Positions 1-5,239 of a DNA stretch of 5,239 nt are shown here, piece by piece. This stretch comes from Candidatus Schekmanbacteria bacterium (lineage in GTDB: Bacteria; Schekmanbacteria; GWA2-38-11; J061), in assembly GCA_003695725.1 (NCBI GenBank), contig RFHX01000084.1, positions 1 to 5,239 on the forward strand, in the 5' to 3' direction. Within the stretch, counting starts at the first letter, position 1. The number at the start of each line of letters is the position of its first letter. Position numbers and translations under genes: made by a program. The notes under the pieces were generated by a model. That model was not told the DNA's origin, did no database searches, and was given only the letters and a program-made list of their open reading frames with translations.

Positions 1-65
1 CCTTCTTTAATAATATTTCCTTTTGACCAACGAAAAAAATATATAATCAGGATTTATCACTCTTT

Positions 66-71
66 TATAAT
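66..71 (+). promoter_or_regulatory. Possible -10 box (TATAAT)
   Basis: This is a perfect match to the sigma-70 -10 consensus, about 140 bp upstream of the rlmE start. No TTGACA-like -35 hexamer sits 16-18 bp upstream. The other TATAAT (42-47) has a TTGACC at 23-28, but the spacer is only 13 bp, shorter than normal. In a region this AT-rich such hexamers arise easily by chance, so this is only a candidate. Confidence 0.2.
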
Positions 72-197
72 CGAATGCTTTTTTTCTGTTTGAGTACTAC
101 TAATGGGTTCAACAATTTTTTGCAGTTGCAAAGATAGGGCAAATATGACTGGAAAATAAATATAGATTTGGCTATTCTACAAAACCATCTAAAGAAG

Positions 198-203
198 AAA
201 GGA
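198..203 (+). promoter_or_regulatory. Ribosome binding site of rlmE
   Basis: AAAGGA lies 10 nt upstream of the ATG at 214, within a purine-rich stretch (191-203). It supports this ATG as the rlmE start. The nearby TTG at 209 is out of frame. Confidence 0.7.
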
Positions 204-213
204 TATATTTGAA

Positions 214-801
214 ATGTATAACAGGAAGGATTCTTATTATAGAAAAGCAAAAAAAGAAGGATATCGCTCTCGGGCGGCATATAAGCTCATAGAGATAAAT
301 GATAAATACAAGCTATTGAAGAAAGGGATGATTGTAGCAGATATTGGATGCGCTCCCGGTGGTTGGTCACAGGTTGCACTTGATAAGGTAGGGAGTAAAG
401 GTAAAGTAATAGGAGTAGATATCCTGACTATCAAACCCCTTGGCAATGAAAATTATCATTTCATAAACGGCGATTTTACTTCCTTAGAAATTATGGAGAC
501 GATAAAGGAAACTGCAGGTGTGCCTTTCGACCTTGTTTTGTCAGATATATCGCCAAATACTACGGGCATAAAAGTTCGCGACCAAGCATTGAGTTTAGAG
601 ATTTGCCAGTTAGTTTTTAGGTTTTCTCTGTCGGTATTGAAAGAGGGCGGAGATTTGCTTATGAAGATATTTCAGAGTGATGATATGAAAACTCTTGTAA
701 GTGAATTACGCAACAGTTTTGAAAAAGTCAAAATAGTAAAACCTAAATCATCAAGGAAGGAATCGGGTGAAGTATATCTTCTTGCTCAAAAGAAAAAATA
801 G
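214..801 (+). CDS. rlmE: 23S rRNA (uridine-2552-2'-O)-methyltransferase RlmE (FtsJ/RrmJ)
   Basis: The 195-residue product is a FtsJ-family SAM-dependent methyltransferase. By family knowledge it 2'-O-methylates U2552 in helix 92 (the A-loop) of 23S rRNA during late 50S assembly in the cytoplasm. The Rossmann-fold SAM motif DIGCAPGGWSQ is at residues 43-53, followed by the strand-2 acidic residue in GVD (67-69) and GDF (86-88). The K-D-K-E catalytic set is complete: K24 in RSRAAYKL, D111 in LSDISPN, K151 in LLMKIFQ, and E186 in SGEVYLLA. The SSR motif seen before the catalytic Glu in E. coli RlmE is present at 179-181. The protein is slightly shorter than E. coli RlmE (209 aa); the difference is a shorter N-terminal extension before the RSRA motif. 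The ATG has a good AAAGGA Shine-Dalgarno. It is the first gene of a tight two-gene operon with rlmN, 9 nt apart. No defects are visible. Confidence 0.95.
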   Translation: MYNRKDSYYRKAKKEGYRSRAAYKLIEINDKYKLLKKGMIVADIGCAPGGWSQVALDKVGSKGKVIGVDILTIKPLGNENYHFINGDFTSLEIMETIKETAGVPFDLVLSDISPNTTGIKVRDQALSLEICQLVFRFSLSVLKEGGDLLMKIFQSDDMKTLVSELRNSFEKVKIVKPKSSRKESGEVYLLAQKKK

Positions 802-803
802 GA
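800..803 (+). promoter_or_regulatory. Ribosome binding site of rlmN overlapping the rlmE stop
   Basis: AGGA begins inside the rlmE TAG stop codon (799-801) and lies 7 nt before the ATG at 811. This placement suggests translational coupling: ribosomes terminating on rlmE would sit on the rlmN initiation region. It competes with a second candidate site at 831-835. Confidence 0.5.
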
Positions 804-810
804 ATTCGTT

Positions 811-1863
811 ATGGACGCTTCAAAGATGACGGGAGAAAAAAGAATGAATTTTTATGATTTGACTCCTGCTGAGCTCGAATCAATTTTTAAGAGGAAAGCG
901 TATGAGAATTATCGCCTGAAGCAGATATTCAACTGGGTTTATGGAAGAGATGTCATAAATGCTGAAAAGATGAAGAATCTTCCCCAATCAATTAGAGATG
1001 AAATCACTGAAATATTCACTTTTGAGATACCTAAAATAGTAAAAGTCATGAATTCATCTGATGGTAGTTCGAAATATATTTTCAAGGCTCTCGATGAAAC
1101 AGCATTTGAATCAGTCCTTATTCCTGATGGCAAAAAACTTACCCTATGTATCTCTACTCAGGCAGGATGCCGAATGAATTGTAGTTTTTGCTATACAGGT
1201 AAGCAGGGATTGAAGAGAAATTTAGCGACAAGTGAAATTGTTAGTCAATATATTCTTGTGAGAAGAATAGTAGAACAACAAATAACAAATATTGTTTTTA
1301 TGGGTATGGGAGAGCCCTTTGACAATATAATGAATTTGAAAAAAGCTATCGATATACTTACATCTCCCTATACTCTTTCCTTTTCTCCTCGCCGAATAAC
1401 GGTTTCAACATGTGGACTTATCGATGAAATGAAAAATTTCTGCCAATGGGCACCGCGTGTCAATATAGCAATATCTCTGAATTCGCCATTTGATGAAACA
1501 AGAAGCAAGTTGATGCCCATTAATAAAAGATACAGTTTAAAAGAGCTTATAACAGCCTGCAAATCTATTAATCTTCCAAACAGGCGGAGAATAACATTTG
1601 AATATATTATGTTGAAAGGAATCAACGATAGAAAGGAAGACATAAGAGAGTTGAAAAAGATTTTGAGAAACATTAAATGCAAAGTCAATTTGATAAAGTT
1701 CAATTCCTATCCGGGGTGTAAATACAGCCCGTCATCAGATGAGGATATGAAGGAATTTGCTGATTTGCTTCGCACTTCAGGCATTACAGTTATGATTAGA
1801 AAAAGTCGCGGCAAAGATATAATGGCTGCCTGTGGACAACTGGGAAAAGCTGTATCATTTTGA
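811..1863 (+). CDS. rlmN: Dual-specificity RlmN methyltransferase (23S rRNA A2503-C2 / tRNA A37-C2)
   Basis: This is a radical-SAM enzyme of 350 residues, the usual RlmN length. By family knowledge it adds a methyl group to C2 of A2503 in 23S rRNA and of A37 in some tRNAs, through a methyl-cysteine intermediate. An N-terminal helical RNA-binding region (about 12-75, with RLKQIFNWVY) precedes the barrel. The CX3CX2C [4Fe-4S] motif is C120, C124 and C127. Other motifs are MGMGEP (164-169), STCG (199-202), SLNSP (222-226), MPINKRY (235-241) and RKSRGKDIMAACGQL (330-344). The residues matching E. coli C118 and C355 are C113 and C341, and the residue matching E105 is E100, so the catalytic set is complete. 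The frame opens at ATG 811, but ATG 844 (residue 12) also has a strong Shine-Dalgarno (GGGAG at 831-835), and MNFYDLTPAEL there resembles the usual RlmN N-terminus, so the true start may be 844. It follows rlmE by 9 nt, and its last 9 bases overlap the end of the minus-strand gene. Cfr was considered, but the motifs favour housekeeping RlmN. Confidence 0.95.
   Translation: MDASKMTGEKRMNFYDLTPAELESIFKRKAYENYRLKQIFNWVYGRDVINAEKMKNLPQSIRDEITEIFTFEIPKIVKVMNSSDGSSKYIFKALDETAFESVLIPDGKKLTLCISTQAGCRMNCSFCYTGKQGLKRNLATSEIVSQYILVRRIVEQQITNIVFMGMGEPFDNIMNLKKAIDILTSPYTLSFSPRRITVSTCGLIDEMKNFCQWAPRVNIAISLNSPFDETRSKLMPINKRYSLKELITACKSINLPNRRRITFEYIMLKGINDRKEDIRELKKILRNIKCKVNLIKFNSYPGCKYSPSSDEDMKEFADLLRTSGITVMIRKSRGKDIMAACGQLGKAVSF
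831..835 (+). promoter_or_regulatory. Alternative ribosome binding site for an internal rlmN start (ATG 844)
   Basis: GGGAG lies 8 nt before the in-frame ATG at 844, a better Shine-Dalgarno match than AGGA before ATG 811. Starting at 844 gives 339 residues beginning MNFYDLTPAEL, close to the typical RlmN opening of Met plus a short linker and an LDLT-EEL-like motif. The 11 residues between the two ATGs match no RlmN feature I know. Confidence 0.45.
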
Positions 1864-4800
1864 TTGATTTGTGCGTCTCTCCAAAGGTGTTTTGCTCTCA
1901 TTACTGCCTGTATCTTTGATGATGTCGTAAGGGAATCCTAAAGTCCTTCTGAATATTCCGAGCAGCCCTTTACCAAGAGATTTCATTGAAATTGGCTCGA
2001 CTTTAGGGTTTTTGATATCACCCTTTACTTCGAAATATGCAGTTACAAGACTTTTGTCTTTACCTGTTAGAATATATCCCACAATTGGTATATTGCTTAC
2101 TATCGTATCAACAGTGCCTAAGGGCATTACGCCTACTTTCATATTTATTGTGTTTTTGCCCACATCTATATCTCCAACAGCAGAAATCTTCATAGACGAG
2201 CCGTCCAAAAGGAAATTGTCAGTGTGAAACACACCGTCGGCACCTGTAAAATCAGCGTTTATCGTATTGTATGTCATTCCTTTTGTTTCAATATCTTTAA
2301 TCCAGAAATCCTTCCATTTGAGGAGATTGAAAAATGAGAGTATTTTCGAGAAGATTCCAATCGATGTTTTTTTTATTCTCCCATTTTTGGAAACAAAATG
2401 AATTTGTCCTGCAAGATTTGGCTTTATCTCTGTGCTGTCTTTCCATTTACTGTCTAAACAGTTGTCGATATCGACTCTCCCATTGATTTCTGATCCTTTC
2501 AGTCCGAGGTAGCTCAGGAGTTTGTCGATGTCAGTATTTTTGGTTTGTGAGCAAATAGAGAAAGCGGATTCATTTGAAGAAAAATCGATTTTTCCGGAAA
2601 GGTTGAGTCCGCCGCCGAATGAGGTGCCTTCAAGATGCTTGATGTCGAGCTCTTTTTTTTCATAGGTAAAATCTGCTGAAATCTTCTCATAAATATTTCC
2701 GAGAAATACTGTTTGCAAACTTTCAAACATACAATCAAAGGTTATGTTTTTGCCTTTTCCTCCTGTTGGTTTATGCGTCCTCTGTTGAGGATATTTTTTC
2801 AAGAATTTATCTAAATCGAAATAATCAGTTCTAATATTCAGTACGACATTATTTTCATTGGCTTCACTGTCTATTCCTCCATCGATTAAAAGTGAAGAGT
2901 TGAGTGCTTTTACCTTGAAATTTCTAAAGACAATATTCCCAGCTTCTCTCTCCACTATTCCTGAAGCTTTTTTGACAAGATTTAAAAGTCCAATCTTGGA
3001 TGAGATAGCATTAAGCTTTACAGAAGTCTTGGTTTTGATGTTTCCATTTTCAGATAAGTTGAAATGAATTCTAAAATCCGCTTTGCCTTCTGCTTTTAAC
3101 TGTTCGAGAGGAGGGATGTTTTTCGATAAATTTTTCAGGTCCGTATCCTTTGAATGAATATTCAGGTGAAAGGGATAGTTTCTTTTTTTTCTATATTCAC
3201 CGTTGAGAGAAAATTTATTGTTGTCAATGACAATTTCTGAACCTTTTTTTATCAGAAAACTATCATTGGGAAGATAATTGATATAAAATAGAACTTTAGA
3301 GGGCATCAAAGGGTCTTTGATAAAAAGGCTTTTGTATCTAATGCTTAGGTCAGAGATGTCTGATTCAAAAGTATAATTTATATCATCGGCACTGCGTTGC
3401 TCAAAGACGCTCTTAAAGCGAGAATAGCCCTTGAAAAGAATGTCCTTGTTGCCGCTTTTCTCCATGAGCTCATTGAGAAGAGATGATGAAATAGAGCCTT
3501 CAAGTCCAATACTGCAATAGATATCCCTTTTTTCTCCTCTATATGAGGAAGGAATGACTACGCCAGATAAAAGTATATGAGAGTTTCTATATTCAATGTT
3601 TTTTATCTTTAATTCGATTCTTTTATTTGAAAAGTTTACTAAGGTGTTTCTTATATCGAACTGGCCACTGAATTCTTTATGATATGCAGTTATATTGTTA
3701 AACATCAATCTTCCCGCATAATTTATAGGCGAAGTTTTATCTTTTAAGATTTTGCTTATTGTAAGATTTAATTCTGCATTACCGTAAGAATCATAGACTT
3801 TTTCAGCTTCACCCTTAATCAGATTTGGAAGCGGACCATTCCTCAGAAAATCAATAAGTTCCTTTGAAGGCAATAGACTCTTCGCCTTAACCGACAAATT
3901 TCCCTTTTCATAGAGATTGTGAATTTCTCCTGATATTAGATTCCATCTGCCTTTCCCATATTTTCCTTCGCAATTCAGAAAAATTGCTCTGCCGTTTTCA
4001 ATTTTGATAGTACCGCTGTTGATAGCGGCCGGTTTGAAGAATTTTCCAAAGTAAAGAGAAACACCTTTTCCTGTGGCATCGAGTGTTAAGAAATCAGGTT
4101 TTTTAGGATATTTTTTGCTCTTGTCTTTGTGCAGTACTTCATTGATTGTAAGATTTCTTAATTCTATTCTTCCACCCTTGAGTTTATTCAAGAGAAAGTT
4201 TCTCAAATTTGGTTTGAAAAGTGCATAGGGTATGAATCTTTTTCCATAATCGTCATAGGGGAAATCTTTACTTGAAAAATTTAAATATAATCTTCTTTCA
4301 TTTTCATTTATCTTATTCACTTTAACAGCGCCGTTGACTGAGAAATTCTCGAAATTTGCCTGATAGAATGGCATAGCAAATTCATAAGGTTTCTTCTCCA
4401 ATGAGAAATTTATTGAAACTTTTTTGCATATTACTGGTGCAAGGAAAAACTTTCTATATGTCAAGTTGAGGTCGATTAATTCCAAATAACCTGACATTTT
4501 GAAGCCATCTTTCAGTGATGCTGTTTCAAACTGCAGATTCGCATTGATTAACTTACTGATTCCTTCAAAAGGAAGATATTTTCCAAAATAAACTTTGATA
4601 GATTCTGGGTTTAATGAACGAATAACGGCTTTGGTATCAAGAGCAATGGAGGAGAGATTGATAATTTCATCTGTCCCCCCTTTGAATTCAAAAAAAGCCG
4701 GTTTTTCTGTGTCAATCTTCAGTAGAAAACTTAAAACAAATGCATATTGGTTTAAAAGAGGTTTTTTATGAATAGTGAAATCTATACCGTAGAAGAATAA

Positions 4801-5239
4801 TCTTTTTTGCCTGTCAAAATAATTGTCAATAAATGTGACATTCCCATTGATGATTTCAAATGACTCTGCAAAAAGTTCGACTTCTTTTCTCTTCTCTTGT
4901 TTTTCTGCATCTTCCTTTGATTCTTTCTTTTTAAGAAAAGTCGGTAGTAGAAATGTCCCTTCATTGTCTCTTTGAATTGAGAAAAAGGGAGAATTCAAGA
5001 CTACAGTGCCAAGTTTGACCTTTCCTATTAGAAGAGGGAAAATTTTTACACTTATTCTGATATTTTCTGCTGATATTAATTCTTCTGAAGTTTTTAAATC
5101 GGATATTTTTATTTTTTGAAGATTTACTGTAGGACGAGGGAAGGGGGAAAAAATAATCTTGTCACAATCGACATTCAATCCGATTTTTTCAACTTCTCTC
5201 TTAAATGAATTACTGACTAAATCAGATACATTTAGATAG
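1855..5239 (-). CDS. AsmA/YhdP-like envelope protein (DUF3971 and AsmA_2-type domains), N-terminus cut by window edge
   Basis: This giant AsmA-superfamily protein has at least 1127 residues visible. A TTG at 5178-5176 can look like a start, but the frame has no stop between it and the window edge. The upstream codons read YLNVSDLVSNSF then KREVEKIG, a typical AsmA N-terminal continuation, so the real start and the expected inner-membrane helix lie outside. Numbering from that TTG, residues 1-75 are AsmA-like (SPFPRPTVNL, the FPLLIGKV strand, and the P-F-F-S-I-Q-R-D-N-E-G-T pattern). A Lys/Glu-rich linker covers 83-98. Residues about 312-500 resemble the DUF3971 part of YhdP (RFIPYALFKPNLRNFL, then GKGVSLYF and LIDFLRNGPLP). 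A long beta-strand-rich stretch follows. The C-terminus (about 922-1080) is AsmA_2-like, with NGRI, KILSFFNLL, DGVFHTDNFLLDG, IPIVGYILTG and VKGDIKNPKVEP. Relatives such as E. coli YhdP, TamB and YdbH are elongated periplasmic beta-groove proteins implicated in phospholipid transport to the outer membrane; that role here is inferred. It converges on rlmN with a 9-bp overlap. An exact orthologue assignment (YhdP versus a lineage-specific AsmA) is not possible from this view. Confidence 0.85.
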   Translation of the reverse strand, partial: YLNVSDLVSNSFKREVEKIGLNVDCDKIIFSPFPRPTVNLQKIKISDLKTSEELISAENIRISVKIFPLLIGKVKLGTVVLNSPFFSIQRDNEGTFLLPTFLKKKESKEDAEKQEKRKEVELFAESFEIINGNVTFIDNYFDRQKRLFFYGIDFTIHKKPLLNQYAFVLSFLLKIDTEKPAFFEFKGGTDEIINLSSIALDTKAVIRSLNPESIKVYFGKYLPFEGISKLINANLQFETASLKDGFKMSGYLELIDLNLTYRKFFLAPVICKKVSINFSLEKKPYEFAMPFYQANFENFSVNGAVKVNKINENERRLYLNFSSKDFPYDDYGKRFIPYALFKPNLRNFLLNKLKGGRIELRNLTINEVLHKDKSKKYPKKPDFLTLDATGKGVSLYFGKFFKPAAINSGTIKIENGRAIFLNCEGKYGKGRWNLISGEIHNLYEKGNLSVKAKSLLPSKELIDFLRNGPLPNLIKGEAEKVYDSYGNAELNLTISKILKDKTSPINYAGRLMFNNITAYHKEFSGQFDIRNTLVNFSNKRIELKIKNIEYRNSHILLSGVVIPSSYRGEKRDIYCSIGLEGSISSSLLNELMEKSGNKDILFKGYSRFKSVFEQRSADDINYTFESDISDLSIRYKSLFIKDPLMPSKVLFYINYLPNDSFLIKKGSEIVIDNNKFSLNGEYRKKRNYPFHLNIHSKDTDLKNLSKNIPPLEQLKAEGKADFRIHFNLSENGNIKTKTSVKLNAISSKIGLLNLVKKASGIVEREAGNIVFRNFKVKALNSSLLIDGGIDSEANENNVVLNIRTDYFDLDKFLKKYPQQRTHKPTGGKGKNITFDCMFESLQTVFLGNIYEKISADFTYEKKELDIKHLEGTSFGGGLNLSGKIDFSSNESAFSICSQTKNTDIDKLLSYLGLKGSEINGRVDIDNCLDSKWKDSTEIKPNLAGQIHFVSKNGRIKKTSIGIFSKILSFFNLLKWKDFWIKDIETKGMTYNTINADFTGADGVFHTDNFLLDGSSMKISAVGDIDVGKNTINMKVGVMPLGTVDTIVSNIPIVGYILTGKDKSLVTAYFEVKGDIKNPKVEPISMKSLGKGLLGIFRRTLGFPYDIIKDTGSNESKTPLERRTNQSK

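Larger units (their letters stand above)
1..213. other. Upstream non-coding region before rlmE
   Basis: This very AT-rich stretch precedes the rlmE-rlmN operon. All three plus frames contain stops near the left edge (at 8-10, 24-26 and 91-93), so an upstream plus-strand gene could end here, but nothing recognisable is encoded. No minus-strand start leads to a frame running off the left edge. It contains two TATAAT hexamers (42-47 and 66-71), a T7 run (79-85) with no GC-rich stem before it, and a weak 5-bp hairpin at 119-132 (TTTGC, loop AGTT, GCAAA). None of these makes a convincing terminator or riboswitch. The operon promoter most likely lies here or further upstream. Confidence 0.6.

Noticed and set aside
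1-93. Open plus-strand frame from the left edge to TGA 91-93, possibly the tail of an upstream gene
   Set aside because: It is only 30 codons, rich in Phe and Ile as expected from random AT-rich DNA, and shows no recognisable motif. The other two frames stop sooner, so no frame can be chosen.
119-132. Small hairpin TTTGC-AGTT-GCAAA as an operator or terminator
   Set aside because: The stem is only 5 bp with low GC and no T-run follows it on either strand, so it is too weak to call.
65-280. 71-codon minus-strand reading frame across the rlmE start
   Set aside because: It overlaps the well-supported rlmE start and its ribosome binding site, and its Phe-rich product has no motif. It is a chance frame.
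1368-1703. 111-codon minus-strand reading frame inside rlmN
   Set aside because: It is antisense to conserved rlmN motifs, and its hydrophobic Leu/Ile-rich composition is what the opposite strand of this coding sequence produces.
811-1863. Cfr-type A2503-C8 resistance methyltransferase
   Set aside because: Cfr and RlmN share the same core. The RlmN-like IRKSRGKDIMAACGQL end, the full-length helical N-terminus and the housekeeping operon context all favour RlmN, and no resistance or mobile context is present.
2012-3067. Plus-strand reading frames of about 70 codons inside the AsmA-like gene
   Set aside because: They are antisense to a continuous, family-matching coding frame, lack ribosome binding sites, and show no recognisable protein features.

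Overview
The window looks like an ordinary chromosomal segment of an AT-rich Gram-negative bacterium. The Gram-negative inference rests on the large AsmA/YhdP-like envelope protein, a family tied to outer-membrane lipid homeostasis. The combination of RlmE, RlmN and a long AsmA-like protein ending in an AsmA_2-type domain would fit a deltaproteobacterial-like or candidate-phylum lineage, but the sequence alone does not settle the taxon. All three genes share similar AT-rich composition and intact reading frames, and I see no sign of recent transfer.

Layout: positions 1-213 are non-coding or hold only the tail of an unseen upstream gene. They contain TATAAT-like boxes but no convincing full promoter. 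Positions 214-801 (+) encode RlmE (FtsJ), the 23S rRNA U2552 2'-O-methyltransferase. Nine bases later, 811-1863 (+) encodes RlmN, the radical-SAM 23S rRNA A2503 / tRNA A37 C2-methyltransferase. These two form a tight, probably translationally coupled operon. The rest of the window (1855 to the right edge, minus strand) is one very long AsmA/YhdP-like gene. It converges on rlmN and overlaps it by 9 bp at the 3' ends.

The two plus-strand genes share a theme: both modify 23S rRNA nucleotides at or next to the peptidyl-transferase centre, so they plausibly act together in late 50S maturation. The minus-strand gene is unrelated in function. It encodes an elongated periplasmic beta-groove protein expected to be anchored in the inner membrane and to take part in lipid transport to the outer membrane. 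Its reading frame stays open through the right edge, so its true start and expected N-terminal membrane helix lie outside the window.

I found no RNA gene, mobile element, CRISPR array, or evidence of an undescribed system. The points worth checking are the partial nature and domain layout of the AsmA-like protein, the rlmE-rlmN pairing, the start choice of rlmN, and the terminator-less 3' overlap.
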